This document shows, in pieces, positions 38,593 to 47,532 of a stretch of 64,000 nt of DNA. Each line of letters opens with the position of its first letter. Position 1 is the stretch's first letter. Position numbers and translations under genes: made by a program. Source of the DNA: Streptococcus anginosus (GTDB taxonomy: Bacteria > Bacillota > Bacilli > Lactobacillales > Streptococcaceae); assembly GCF_001697145.1 (NCBI RefSeq), contig NZ_CP012719.1, positions 716,501 through 780,500 on the forward strand, written 5' to 3'. The notes beneath the pieces were generated by a model, which ran no database searches, was not told the origin of the DNA, and was given only the letters and a program-made list of their open reading frames with translations.

Positions 38593-38958
38593 ATGATAAG
38601 AAATATCTTTAAAATCATTAGACGTTTCCCAGAGCAAGTTTTCTTGTTTGTCTTTAATTCTAGTATTTTTGCATGGCTATGGCAAAGTGGTTCTGATATT
38701 GCCAATCATATCGGTGTGACAGCTGCATGGCAGGAACATGTTCCTGTGTCCATTCAGAATTTCTTTGGTCAAAATAGTCAAGCTATTCAAGGATTTTTCA
38801 ATCATTCAGCTGTGATGTGGTTGATTGGTTCGATGATAATTCTTTGGGTCATTCGTTTTGTAAAAGGAATCATCAAATTAGGGCTTTTTGCTTTGATTAT
38901 TCTATTAGGTATTTACCTTGTGATGCAAAATCAAGAGATTTTAAGTAGTTTTAAATGA
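38593..38958 (+). CDS. Small membrane protein paired with the metalloprotease
   Basis: A 121-residue protein of no family I recognise. It has a basic N-terminus (IRNIFKIIRRFPEQ), a hydrophobic stretch (about 15-33), a polar middle and two close hydrophobic helices (about 74-90 and 94-113). It starts 1 base after the metalloprotease stop without a strong ribosome site, so translation is probably coupled. The role as partner is inferred only from this coupling. Confidence 0.7.
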   Translation: MIRNIFKIIRRFPEQVFLFVFNSSIFAWLWQSGSDIANHIGVTAAWQEHVPVSIQNFFGQNSQAIQGFFNHSAVMWLIGSMIILWVIRFVKGIIKLGLFALIILLGIYLVMQNQEILSSFK

Positions 38959-38960
38959 AA

Positions 38961-38987
38961 ATGCGGTCGAAATGAACCGTATTTTTG
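38961..38987 (+). terminator. Terminator of the metalloprotease operon
   Basis: ATGCGGT pairs with ACCGTAT (one G-T) and is followed by a run of T. Confidence 0.8.
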
Positions 38988-39017
38988 TTTTCTAAGATAG
39001 CAGTTGGGATAGGAATC

Positions 39018-39032
39018 TGCTATAATAGGTTT
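39018..39032 (+). promoter_or_regulatory. Extended -10 promoter of the ABC-F gene, leaderless type
   Basis: TGCTATAAT (39018-39026) is followed after 6 bases (AGGTTT) by ATG 39033. No Shine-Dalgarno. Confidence 0.72.
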
Positions 39033-40931
39033 ATGATTATTTTACAAGCAAATAAGATTGAACGTTCTTTTGCAGGGGAGGTTCTTTTTGATAATATCAA
39101 CCTGCAAGTGGATGAACGAGATAGAATTGCCTTAGTAGGGAAAAATGGAGCTGGTAAGTCCACTCTTTTGAAGATTTTAGTCGGTGAAGAAGCCCCAAGT
39201 GATGGGGAAGTCAATAAAAGGCGGGATATATCCCTGTCTTATTTGGCGCAGGATAGTCGCTTTGAGTCTGCCAATACTATTTACGACGAAATGCTGCATG
39301 TCTTTGATGATTTACGTCAGCAGGAGCAACGATTGCGACAGATGGAGCTGTCTATGGGGGATTTAACTGGGACGGATCTGGAAAAACTGATGACAGACTA
39401 TGACCGCTTGTCAGAGGATTTCCGTCAGGCAGGCGGATTTACCTATGAAGCAGATATTCGTGCCATTCTCAATGGTTTCAAGTTTGATGAGTCCATGTGG
39501 CAGATGAAGATAGAAGAGCTTTCGGGCGGGCAGAATACTCGGCTGGCTCTAGCGAAAATGCTGTTGGAAAAGCCAGATTTATTGGTACTGGATGAGCCTA
39601 CTAACCACTTGGATATAGAGACGATTGCTTGGCTAGAGAACTACTTGAGCAACTACAGTGGAGCTCTCATCATCGTCAGTCACGATCGTTATTTCCTAGA
39701 CAAGGTAGCCACTGTGACGCTGGACTTGACCCAGCATTCGTTGGATCGCTATGTGGGAAATTACTCTAGTTTTGTTCAGCAAAAGGAGCAGAAGCTCTTG
39801 ACAGAGGCCAAGAATTATGAAAAGCAGCAGAAGGAAATTGCTGCTTTGGAGGATTTTGTCAATCGCAATCTGGTTCGGGCATCTACAACCAAACGCGCTC
39901 AATCCAGACGCAAACAGCTGGAAAAAATGGAGCGTCTTGACAAGCCAGACAGAGGCAACCGTTCTGCTAATATGACCTTTCGCTCAGCTAAACCTTCTGG
40001 AAATGTCGTTCTGACGCTGGAAGATGCGGCTATCGGTTATGATCATCAAGTGTTGGCCGAGCCTATCAATCTGGATATTCGTAAATTTAACGCAGTAGCT
40101 ATTGTCGGACCAAATGGTATTGGCAAAACAACTCTTATCAAGTCCATTGTGGGACAAATTCCTTTTATCCGTGGTCAGGAGCATCTGGGAGCAAATGTGG
40201 AGCTGGGATACTATGACCAGACCCAAAGCCGATTGACACCGAGCAATTCAGTCTTGGACGAGCTTTGGAATGATTTTAAACTAACACCAGAAGTGGAAAT
40301 CCGCAATCGTCTGGGTGCTTTCCTCTTTTCAGGTGATGATGTCAAGAAATCGGTCGGCATGCTATCAGGTGGAGAGCGGGCGCGGCTGCTCTTAGCCAAG
40401 CTGTCAATGGAAAACAACAACTTCCTCATTCTGGACGAGCCGACCAACCACTTGGATATTGACAGCAAGGAAGTGCTGGAAAATGCGCTGATTGACTTTG
40501 ACGGCACTCTGCTCTTTGTCAGCCACGACCGCTATTTTATCAACCGAGTTGCCACGCAGATTATCGAGCTTTCTGATGCTGGCTCTACTCTTTATCTTGG
40601 CGATTATGACTATTATCTGGAGAAAAAAGCAGAGCTGGAAGCTTTGAGAGAGGAGAAAGCTACTGCGGTAGAGCCCGCTCAGCCTCAGTCAGTCACCAAC
40701 TACCAACTCCAGAAAGAAACACAGAAAGAAGCTCGGAAATTAGCTCGCCGTTTGGAGCAGTTAGAAGCTGAAATCGAAGAGCTGGAGATGCAAACGACCG
40801 AGTTGACTACAGCTATGCAAGAGACCAATGACGCGAGCGAACTCATGGAGCTTCAGCAAAAGCTAGACCAGCTGACCGAACAGCAGGAAGCAGCCATGAC
40901 AGAGTGGGAAGAAGTGGCAGAACAGGTGTGA
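39033..40931 (+). CDS. ABC-F family ATPase
   Basis: A soluble protein with two ABC ATPase domains and no membrane part; family members act on the ribosome (translation factors or antibiotic protection). The 632 residues have Walker A GKNGAGKST and GPNGIGKTT, signatures LSGGQNTRLALAK and LSGGERARLLLAK, and Walker B LVLDEPTNHLDI and LILDEPTNHLDI. The linker between the domains is about 80 residues and a C-terminal coiled coil spans about 560-632, typical of the YdiF/Uup-like housekeeping type rather than a resistance factor. ATG 39033 is used because an in-frame upstream codon lies before the promoter. The second half is GC-richer than its neighbours. Confidence 0.88.
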   Translation: MIILQANKIERSFAGEVLFDNINLQVDERDRIALVGKNGAGKSTLLKILVGEEAPSDGEVNKRRDISLSYLAQDSRFESANTIYDEMLHVFDDLRQQEQRLRQMELSMGDLTGTDLEKLMTDYDRLSEDFRQAGGFTYEADIRAILNGFKFDESMWQMKIEELSGGQNTRLALAKMLLEKPDLLVLDEPTNHLDIETIAWLENYLSNYSGALIIVSHDRYFLDKVATVTLDLTQHSLDRYVGNYSSFVQQKEQKLLTEAKNYEKQQKEIAALEDFVNRNLVRASTTKRAQSRRKQLEKMERLDKPDRGNRSANMTFRSAKPSGNVVLTLEDAAIGYDHQVLAEPINLDIRKFNAVAIVGPNGIGKTTLIKSIVGQIPFIRGQEHLGANVELGYYDQTQSRLTPSNSVLDELWNDFKLTPEVEIRNRLGAFLFSGDDVKKSVGMLSGGERARLLLAKLSMENNNFLILDEPTNHLDIDSKEVLENALIDFDGTLLFVSHDRYFINRVATQIIELSDAGSTLYLGDYDYYLEKKAELEALREEKATAVEPAQPQSVTNYQLQKETQKEARKLARRLEQLEAEIEELEMQTTELTTAMQETNDASELMELQQKLDQLTEQQEAAMTEWEEVAEQV

Positions 40932-40967
40932 GCGAGCTATTTTTAAGTCAAGAAAGTTCATCTGAAG

Positions 40968-41260
40968 CGGAGAAATTCTTCCCTGAGAGTAAATCCCGAA
41001 CATTCCAAATGGGGATGAGAGTTTTTTGAGCAAAAAACCTCGTCCTTCATGAAGGACGGGGTAACTTTTAAGTAATTTGCCATTTTCCACATGCGGACGA
41101 GAAGTTTTAGAGGAAAATAGCTTTGTCCAGTTTTCGGAAAGAGATTTTTGGAGCAAATTCTGAACATTCTTGTTTCGGACAAAGCTTTTTTGAAAAAATA
41201 ATGTCGTCCGATTTGCGGACAAGAAGATTTTGACAAAAAAAGACGTGTCCGAAAGTAAAA
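40968..41260. repeat. Array of about seven degenerate 41-bp tandem repeats
   Basis: Units begin with CGGA-like sequence at 40968, about 41012, 41054, 41094, 41135, 41176 and 41216, a spacing of 40 to 44 bases. The best units read CGGAC, then an AGAAG or AAAG block, TTTT, an A-rich block and GTCC near the end. Unit junctions such as GTCCGATTTGCGGAC (41206-41220) form small hairpins. This fills the 376-base gap after the ABC-F gene. Minus-strand reading frames over the array are repeat by-products, since 41 is not a multiple of three and no ribosome site precedes them. Confidence 0.7.
41038..41061. repeat. Long perfect palindrome inside the repeat array
   Basis: CGTCCTTCATGAAGGACG is a perfect 18-base palindrome, extended by CC-T and G-GG to 24 bases with one G-T pair. 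GTTTTTTGAGCAAAAAAC, itself an inverted repeat, lies directly before it (41021-41038). Confidence 0.8.
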
Positions 41261-41284
41261 TCCGAACTTTTTAAGAATATCTTC

Positions 41285-41317
41285 AAAAAACTAGGTTGGA
41301 TTCCAACCTAGTTTTTT
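41285..41317. terminator. Bidirectional terminator
   Basis: A 15-bp perfect stem, AAAAAACTAGGTTGG with CCAACCTAGTTTTTT and a 3-base loop. The stop codon of the minus-strand lapA-like gene lies in it. Confidence 0.95.
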
Positions 41318-41556
41318 GTTTTGAGTTCTTTTTTGGCTTTGGCTAATTCATTTTTGAGAGAGAAATTTTTCGGCATACTGATGAGGATAGTAGTAATGGC
41401 TCCAAGTAAGACAGAGAGTAAAATTAAGAGAATCAGTGGAATTTTAAAACGAAAGAGAATAAAGCTAACGGTGACGCTTTGCATATTAGCAAAAGACAGT
41501 CCAGCGATTAGGAGGATTGCAAGTAGCAGTAAAATGTAGTACATTCTTTCTTTCAT
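41308..41556 (-). CDS. LapA-domain (DUF1049) small membrane protein
   Basis: About 82 residues with two hydrophobic helices (about 4-22 and 33-57) and a charged helical tail (KNELAKAKKELKTKN), as in LapA/DUF1049 proteins; function in Gram-positives unknown. The start is uncertain: AAAGGAG lies 7 bases before ATG 41556, and ATG 41559 is adjacent; longer frames would overlap gatD. It is transcribed after murT-gatD in the same direction. Confidence 0.72.
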   Translation of the reverse strand: MKERMYYILLLLAILLIAGLSFANMQSVTVSFILFRFKIPLILLILLSVLLGAITTILISMPKNFSLKNELAKAKKELKTKN

Positions 41557-41584
41557 CATTGGTCTCCTTTTGTGTTTCATATCC

Positions 41585-42370
41585 CTATTCAAACTCTGCC
41601 TTGCTCTTGACGTCTCCGTATTCTTCTGGGACTTCTTGAGCTAGAATGTCCTCGTAGTTGGCGAGGGGAATATCTTGACCATATTTATTCTTCAGAGCAG
41701 TTGTCACTAGGCGGTAAGCTAGATTGGCATTGCGGGATAGGATAGGACCGTGGAAATAAGAGCCAAAGACATTCTTGTAGTGCACGCCTTCGCTTTGATC
41801 CTTCTTGTTGTTTCCATTCCCATAAATAATTCTGCCAAGCGGTTTTTCGTCTTCAGATAGGAATGTCCGTCCTTGGTGATTTTCAAAACCATAATAGGTT
41901 TCGTCAAATTCATCGTTATAAATCTTGATGTCGCCGATGTAGCGGTTATTTTTTTGATTGAGAGTATAGTGTCTCATAATTCCAAGTCCCTCAATCCGCC
42001 GACCAGAAGCTTCGATATAGTATTGACCTAGAAGCTGAAAGCCACCACAAATAGCTAGCACCACGCCGTCATGATTGATAAATTCTTCCAAGCTATCTTT
42101 TTTTGCAGGCAGATCTCGTGCCACAATGGTCTGCTCGTAGTCTTGCCCTCCGCCAAAAAACGCCAAATCATAGTAATCTTTGTCAAACTCATCTTCAAGT
42201 GAGACAATATCAATCTGAACGCGAGCGCCTAGCTTTTCAGCTACATATTTGAGCATGAGAATATTGCCATTGTCACCGTAGGTATTCATGAGATTGCCAT
42301 AGAGATGAGCAATCTTTAAATCATAAGTATAATCCCGATTTTCAGGAGAAGTTAGTGATGTATAAACCAT
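41585..42370 (-). CDS. gatD: Lipid II isoglutaminyl synthase, glutaminase subunit GatD
   Basis: With MurT it amidates the D-glutamate of lipid II to isoglutamine, needed for efficient cross-linking by transpeptidases. The 261 residues are a CobB/CobQ-type class I glutamine amidotransferase with the nucleophile cysteine in [12 protein letters not shown] and the catalytic histidine in [11 protein letters not shown]. The ATG overlaps the murT stop (TAATG), so both subunits are made together. Confidence 0.93.
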   Translation of the reverse strand: MVYTSLTSPENRDYTYDLKIAHLYGNLMNTYGDNGNILMLKYVAEKLGARVQIDIVSLEDEFDKDYYDLAFFGGGQDYEQTIVARDLPAKKDSLEEFINHDGVVLAICGGFQLLGQYYIEASGRRIEGLGIMRHYTLNQKNNRYIGDIKIYNDEFDETYYGFENHQGRTFLSEDEKPLGRIIYGNGNNKKDQSEGVHYKNVFGSYFHGPILSRNANLAYRLVTTALKNKYGQDIPLANYEDILAQEVPEEYGDVKSKAEFE

Positions 42371-43713
42371 TAGTTCATCTCCTTTCTGACGACTTGATGA
42401 GAAGCAAGCAATTCACGGAATTCTAGCATGGCGGTATAAGTAGCTAGGATATAGGCATGCTTGGTTTCTTGGTTTTTAATTTCTTCAAAGACTTGGCTTA
42501 AATCAGCTACTTCACTGATTTGTTCAGCGTCATAGCCAGTCACTCGTAAGCGGCGGGCAATCTCAGAATGACGAACCCCGCCAGCAATCATATGTGGGAT
42601 ATCCATGTTTAAAACCTGCTCGAAATCCGCGTCCCAGATCCAGCTCGTGTCAATACCGTCCGCATAGTTAGCGTTGAGCAAAACGGACAAGCTAAATGGG
42701 TAAGGAGCGAGCTTGATCATCTCCAGAGCTTGCGTGGCTCCGACAGGGTTTTTAATGAGAACCAGCGTACACTCTTTGTCTCCAATCTTGAAAGTTTCCT
42801 GACGTCCGAAAACGGCTCTGCTCTTGTCAAAACCAGTCTTGATAGTGGTTGGGTCAACTCCAAAGAACTGAGCAACGGAAACGGCAGCTAAAGCATTGTA
42901 GATATTATACAGACCACCGATATTGATGTGATAGCTTTGTCCGTCAATGACAAATTCTGAACTGTTGTGATGAAGGCTGGTCAACTCAGTCAGTTTGTAG
43001 TCTAATTCAGGGTGCCTAAAGCCACAGTGCTCACAAATATAATCGCCTAGATTGGCATAGGTATTAAGCTTGTATTTTAAAATGTGCTGACATTTAGGAC
43101 AGAGAATACCCTCCGTATTGTAATGAGCTAGCTGTGGTTCTCCTTTTTCGGTATCAAAACCATAATATTGGACCGGATTTTTGAGAGTAACAGAGTTAAA
43201 CAGCGGACTGTCTCCATTTAGCAAGACGGTTGCCGTAGGAACTTTTTGAGCAGCATCCAAAATCATTTGGTAGGTCGTGTAAATCTCCCCGTAACGATCC
43301 ATTTGGTCGCGGAAAATATTGGTAAAGACGAAGAGGCTCGGTTTAATGTAGTCGCAAATGCGTGAGAGACTAGCTTCATCGATTTCTAGTACGGCGATAT
43401 TCTTGCCGGATTTTCCTTTTTTAGCGGTCAAAAAAGTCGTCGCAATCCCGCTAATCATATTGGCTCCGCTGGGATTGGTCACAACTTCGCCAAAAGCCTC
43501 TTTGAGAATTCCAACTGTAAGAGCAGTAGTCAGAGTTTTACCGTTGGTTCCTGTGATTACCACCACTTTGTAGTCACGCGCTAGTGTGTTCAAAATGTCG
43601 TTGTCAAATTTCAGAGCAAGCTTTCCGGGCAAGGTTGATCCGCGTCCCAATTTGCTTAACACAAAATGGGAGGATTTTCCTACAAGTTTGCCAAATAATG
43701 TATTTATCTTCAT
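42370..43713 (-). CDS. murT: Lipid II isoglutaminyl synthase, ATP-dependent subunit MurT
   Basis: The Mur-ligase-like subunit that activates lipid II glutamate with ATP for amidation by GatD. The 447 residues show the P-loop [12 protein letters not shown], a zinc ribbon with CPKC and CEHC (about 205-232), and the C-terminal DUF1727 domain. The ATG at 43713 has no ribosome binding site and lies 7 bases after an extended -10 box, so the mRNA is probably leaderless. Confidence 0.93.
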   Translation of the reverse strand: MKINTLFGKLVGKSSHFVLSKLGRGSTLPGKLALKFDNDILNTLARDYKVVVITGTNGKTLTTALTVGILKEAFGEVVTNPSGANMISGIATTFLTAKKGKSGKNIAVLEIDEASLSRICDYIKPSLFVFTNIFRDQMDRYGEIYTTYQMILDAAQKVPTATVLLNGDSPLFNSVTLKNPVQYYGFDTEKGEPQLAHYNTEGILCPKCQHILKYKLNTYANLGDYICEHCGFRHPELDYKLTELTSLHHNSSEFVIDGQSYHINIGGLYNIYNALAAVSVAQFFGVDPTTIKTGFDKSRAVFGRQETFKIGDKECTLVLIKNPVGATQALEMIKLAPYPFSLSVLLNANYADGIDTSWIWDADFEQVLNMDIPHMIAGGVRHSEIARRLRVTGYDAEQISEVADLSQVFEEIKNQETKHAYILATYTAMLEFRELLASHQVVRKEMN

Positions 43714-43729
43714 AAGAAATATTTTATCA
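43714..43729 (-). promoter_or_regulatory. Extended -10 promoter of murT-gatD, leaderless type
   Basis: On the minus strand TGATAAAAT (43729-43721) is followed after 7 bases by the murT ATG. Confidence 0.62.
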
Positions 43730-43769
43730 TAAAAAATTAAAGAAGGTTACAGAAAAATATTTTGAAAAG

Positions 43770-43778
43770 TGATATAAT
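43770..43778 (+). promoter_or_regulatory. Extended -10 promoter of cdaA-cdaR-glmM
   Basis: TGATATAAT, 43 bases before the cdaA ATG, back to back with the murT promoter. Confidence 0.68.
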
Positions 43779-43820
43779 AATCAAGAACGTTTTTAGGTTG
43801 AGAAAGAGAGGACACTGAAA

Positions 43821-44678
43821 ATGAATTTTCAGCAATTGTCCAATCTCCAATATTGGTCTAGTTTATTTTCTAGCCCTTGGAGTATTGTTACCAATATTAT
43901 AGATATTGCACTGGTTGCTTGGATTTTATTTTATTTTACAAAAGCAATCGCTGGCACTAAAATTATGATTCTCGTTCGAGGGGTTTTAATGTTTGTGTTG
44001 GCTCAGATTCTTGCCAATGCCATTGGTTTAACAACGGTTTCTTGGTTGATTAACCAAGTTATCACCTATGGGGTCATTGCGGCGGTTGTGATTTTTACAC
44101 CTGAGATTCGTACTGGTCTGGAGAGGCTGGGGCGTGCTACCGATTTGTTTTCGACAGCACCGATTAGCTCAGAAGAAAGAATGGTGCAGGCATTTGTCAA
44201 AGCAGTAGATTATATGAGTCCGCGGAAAATTGGAGCTCTCGTTGCTATCCAAGGTAGCAGAACCTTGCAAGAATACATTGCAACAGGGATTCCGTTGGAC
44301 GCTGATGTATCTGGTGAGTTGTTAATCAATATCTTCATTCCCAATACACCGCTACATGACGGTGCTGTCATTGTAAGAGACAATAAAATAGCCGTTTCTT
44401 GCGCTTATCTTCCGCTCACAGAAAACACAGGGATTTCTAAGGAATTTGGGACACGTCACCGCGCGGCAATCGGTCTGTCAGAAGTATCCGATGCCCTTAC
44501 TTTTGTAGTATCGGAGGAAACTGGAGGTATCTCTATCACACATAATGGAGTTTTCAAGCATAATTTGACATTAGAGGAATTTGAAGCAGAATTGCGGAAA
44601 GTACTGATTTCAGATGAACCACCAAAATCACCATTTAGAAATCGTGTGCTAGGAGGTTGGAAACATGAAAAATCGTAA
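43821..44678 (+). CDS. cdaA: Diadenylate cyclase CdaA
   Basis: Makes the essential second messenger c-di-AMP from two ATP, controlling potassium uptake and osmotic balance. The 285 residues have three N-terminal transmembrane helices (about 20-95) and the DAC domain with the catalytic motifs LHDGAVIV and GTRHRAAIG. It forms the standard operon with its regulator CdaR (overlap 14 bases) and GlmM. Confidence 0.95.
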   Translation: MNFQQLSNLQYWSSLFSSPWSIVTNIIDIALVAWILFYFTKAIAGTKIMILVRGVLMFVLAQILANAIGLTTVSWLINQVITYGVIAAVVIFTPEIRTGLERLGRATDLFSTAPISSEERMVQAFVKAVDYMSPRKIGALVAIQGSRTLQEYIATGIPLDADVSGELLINIFIPNTPLHDGAVIVRDNKIAVSCAYLPLTENTGISKEFGTRHRAAIGLSEVSDALTFVVSEETGGISITHNGVFKHNLTLEEFEAELRKVLISDEPPKSPFRNRVLGGWKHEKS

Positions 44679-45393
44679 ACAGATTTGGTACATCATTTCT
44701 TCAATCTTTTTTGCGGGTATTTTATTTATTTACGCCACCACGACAAATTACCAAAATAATTCAAATGCTAGACAAACAACTTCTGAAACCTATACCAACA
44801 CCTTGCCTAGTGTACCAATTGATATTAAATACAATAGTGAAAAGTATTTTATTAGTGGGTTTGCGTCCGAAGTATCAGTAGTGTTAACAGGCTCTAATCG
44901 TGTAACCCTTGCCAGTGAAATGCAAGAAAGTACACGAAAATTCAAGGTTGTGGCGGATTTGACAAAAGCTACGGAAGGAACAAGAGAGGTACCTTTAGCA
45001 ATTAAAAATTTGCCTAGTGGTTTAACTGCGACTGTCACACCGGCTAAGATTACGGTGAAAGTTGGCAAGAAAGCAAGTAAGACAGTTGAAGTGAAAACAA
45101 CTATCAGTTCAGCCCAGTTAGCAGATGGGTTGATGGTTGATCGCGTGACGGTTGGTGACAATAAGGTAACTGTTACAAGTGACGAAGATACGCTGGCTAA
45201 GGTCGATCATGTAGAAGCGGTAGTGCCAACTAGTGAAAAAATATCCGCTAACTATTCAGGAAATGCCCCACTACAGGCAGTTGATGCAAATGGTACAGTT
45301 TTGCCAAGTGTGATTACTCCTTATGAGACAACCATAAAAATTACTGTTAAATCATCAAGTTCGTCCTCAAGTTCGACGAGCTCATCCAAATAA
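44665..45393 (+). CDS. cdaR: CdaA regulator CdaR (YbbR-domain protein)
   Basis: A membrane-anchored extracellular protein that modulates CdaA activity. The 242 residues are an N-terminal transmembrane helix (about 7-25), YbbR-type repeats (about 40-220; VSVVLTGSNRV, LPSGLTATVTPAKITVKVGKK) and a serine-rich tail of about 12 residues. The start ATG 44665, preceded by GGAGG, lies inside the end of cdaA. Confidence 0.9.
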   Translation: MKNRKQIWYIISSIFFAGILFIYATTTNYQNNSNARQTTSETYTNTLPSVPIDIKYNSEKYFISGFASEVSVVLTGSNRVTLASEMQESTRKFKVVADLTKATEGTREVPLAIKNLPSGLTATVTPAKITVKVGKKASKTVEVKTTISSAQLADGLMVDRVTVGDNKVTVTSDEDTLAKVDHVEAVVPTSEKISANYSGNAPLQAVDANGTVLPSVITPYETTIKITVKSSSSSSSSTSSSK

Positions 45394-45417
45394 AAGTATT
45401 GAAAGGATTTTAAAAAA

Positions 45418-46770
45418 ATGGGAAAATATTTCGGAACGGACGGAGTTCGTGGAGAAGCAAATGTGGAATTAACGCCAGAATTAGCGTTTAAATTAGGTCG
45501 ATTTGGTGGCTATGTATTGAGCCAGCATGAGAAAGATGTACCCCGCGTCTTTGTAGGACGTGATACACGTATTTCAGGAGAAATGCTGGAAAGTGCTTTA
45601 GTAGCTGGACTTCTGTCTGTTGGGATTCGTGTTTATAAGCTCGGAGTTATTGCCACACCAGGCGTTGCTTATCTGGTGAAATCTGAGAAAGCAAGTGCTG
45701 GTGTCATGATTTCAGCTAGCCACAATCCAGCGCTTGACAACGGTATTAAATTCTTTGGTGGCGACGGCTATAAATTGGACGATGAGCGTGAATTAGAAAT
45801 TGAAGCTCTACTTGATGCTAAAGAAGACGATTTACCGCGTCCAAGTGCGGAAGGGTTAGGAACTCTTATGGACTATCCAGAAGGATTGCGCAAATATCAA
45901 CAATATCTCGTGTCCACTGGTCTTGATTTAGACGGAATGAAAGTTGCTCTTGATACAGCAAATGGTGCTGCTTCAACAAGTGCTCGTCAAGTATTTGCGG
46001 ATTTGGGAGCTAGATTGACAGTCATTGGAGAAAATCCAGATGGGTTAAATATCAACTTGAATGTTGGCTCTACACATCCTGAAAAATTGCAAGAAACAGT
46101 CCGTGAATCAGGATCAGCACTTGGTCTAGCATTTGACGGAGATAGCGATCGCTTGATTGCAGTTGATGAGAATGGTGAGATTGTCGATGGTGATAAAGTT
46201 ATGTATATCATCGGGAAATACCTCTCTGAAAAAGGTTTGCTTGCTCAAAATACAATCGTAACAACCGTTATGTCAAACCTTGGTTTCCATAAGGCTTTGG
46301 ATCGCGAAGGCATTAACAAGGTGATTACAGCTGTTGGTGACCGCTATGTTGTAGAAGAAATGCGCAAATCTGGTTACAATCTGGGCGGTGAGCAATCCGG
46401 TCACGTGATTATCATGGATTATAATACGACGGGTGACGGTCAGCTGACCGCTGTTCAATTGACAAAAGTAATGAAAGAAACAGGTAAACCTTTGTCTGAA
46501 TTAGCGTCGGAAGTAACGATTTATCCACAAAAATTGGTCAATATCCGTGTTGAAAACAGCATGAAGGACAAGGCCATGGAAGTGCCTGCCATTAAAGCGG
46601 TGATTGAAAAAATGGAAGCGGAAATGGCTGGCAATGGTCGCATTCTTGTTCGTCCAAGTGGGACAGAACCACTTTTACGGGTCATGGCAGAAGCACCAAG
46701 CCACGAAGAAGTAGACTATTACGTTGATACAATTGCAGATATTGTACGTACTGAAATTGGTATTGAATAA
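45418..46770 (+). CDS. glmM: Phosphoglucosamine mutase GlmM
   Basis: Converts glucosamine 6-phosphate to glucosamine 1-phosphate for UDP-GlcNAc, the peptidoglycan precursor; in relatives it also binds and inhibits CdaA, which explains its place in this operon. The 450 residues contain the phosphoserine site [12 protein letters not shown] (S101), metal loop FDGDSDR, sugar motif GGEQSGH and phosphate-binding [20 protein letters not shown] precedes the ATG. Confidence 0.97.
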   Translation: MGKYFGTDGVRGEANVELTPELAFKLGRFGGYVLSQHEKDVPRVFVGRDTRISGEMLESALVAGLLSVGIRVYKLGVIATPGVAYLVKSEKASAGVMISASHNPALDNGIKFFGGDGYKLDDERELEIEALLDAKEDDLPRPSAEGLGTLMDYPEGLRKYQQYLVSTGLDLDGMKVALDTANGAASTSARQVFADLGARLTVIGENPDGLNINLNVGSTHPEKLQETVRESGSALGLAFDGDSDRLIAVDENGEIVDGDKVMYIIGKYLSEKGLLAQNTIVTTVMSNLGFHKALDREGINKVITAVGDRYVVEEMRKSGYNLGGEQSGHVIIMDYNTTGDGQLTAVQLTKVMKETGKPLSELASEVTIYPQKLVNIRVENSMKDKAMEVPAIKAVIEKMEAEMAGNGRILVRPSGTEPLLRVMAEAPSHEEVDYYVDTIADIVRTEIGIE

Positions 46771-46777
46771 AGTAAAG

Positions 46778-46812
46778 AAGCTCTTGTTTGTACAGCAAAC
46801 GAGGCTTTTTTC
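46778..46812 (+). terminator. Terminator of cdaA-cdaR-glmM
   Basis: AAGCTCTTGTTTG pairs with CAAACGAGGCTT (one bulge), followed by T residues. Confidence 0.85.
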
Positions 46813-46825
46813 TTTCTATTGCAAC

Positions 46826-46854
46826 TTGTTTTGTCAATCAATTTTTTATATAAT
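46826..46854 (+). promoter_or_regulatory. Promoter of serB
   Basis: TTGTTT (46826-46831), 17 bases, TATAAT (46849-46854). Confidence 0.6.
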
Positions 46855-46878
46855 ACAAGCAATATATGAGGTGATGAT

Positions 46879-47529
46879 GTGAAAACAAGAGGGCTATTGG
46901 TACTGGATGTTGACAGTACCTTGATTAGAGAAGAAGGAATTGATTTGCTAGGTGCAGCAGCAGGAGTTGGTGAGCAAGTCGCAGCCATTACAGAACGGGC
47001 TATGCAAGGGGAATATGATTTTGAGACAGCTCTGATAGAACGCGTGGCCTTGCTCAAAGGACTTCCTGAAACAATTTTTAAACGAGTCTCTAAGAAAATT
47101 CATTTTACCAAAGGTGCTCAAGAGTTGATAGAAGACATGCACCGGTGTGGATACAAGGTTGGCGTTGTATCAGGCGGATTTCATGAAATGGTAGACGAAT
47201 TAGCCGCGAAATTGAATGTAGATTACGTAAAAGCTAATCGTTTAGAAGTGAAAGACGGTAAGCTAACCGGCAGAGTTTTAGGAACAATTGTCACAAAAGA
47301 AGTCAAAAAAGCAATGCTAAGACAATGGGCGGAGGAAAACAATTTGACTCTTGCTCAAACCATTGCTGTAGGAGACGGTGCCAATGACCTCCCAATGATA
47401 TTGACGGCAGGAATCGGGATTGCTTTTAACGCCAAGCCTCTTGTGAGAGAACAAGCGCCGTATCAAATCAATCAAACGGACTTGTATCAGGTCATAAAAC
47501 TTTTGGAAGAGATAGAAAGTGAGGACTAA
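46879..47529 (+). CDS. serB: Phosphoserine phosphatase
   Basis: Final step of serine synthesis from 3-phosphoglycerate. The 216 residues are a HAD-family SerB with motif I DVDSTL (with nucleophile D), VVSGGFHEMV, lysine motif KKAM and GDGANDLPMI. The start is a GTG at 46879, preceded at good distance by GAGGTG. Glycerate kinase follows after 3 bases, linking both to 3-phosphoglycerate metabolism. Confidence 0.92.
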   Translation: MKTRGLLVLDVDSTLIREEGIDLLGAAAGVGEQVAAITERAMQGEYDFETALIERVALLKGLPETIFKRVSKKIHFTKGAQELIEDMHRCGYKVGVVSGGFHEMVDELAAKLNVDYVKANRLEVKDGKLTGRVLGTIVTKEVKKAMLRQWAEENNLTLAQTIAVGDGANDLPMILTAGIGIAFNAKPLVREQAPYQINQTDLYQVIKLLEEIESED

Positions 47530-47532
47530 GCC

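Noticed and set aside
40863..41236. Minus-strand frames of 92 and 119 codons over the tandem repeats
   Set aside because: They run through degenerate 41-bp repeats in shifting frames, one extends into the ABC-F gene, and neither has a ribosome site; they are repeat artefacts.
40968..41260. CRISPR array
   Set aside because: Units are degenerate throughout with no alternation of identical repeats and unique spacers, and no cas gene is present in the window.
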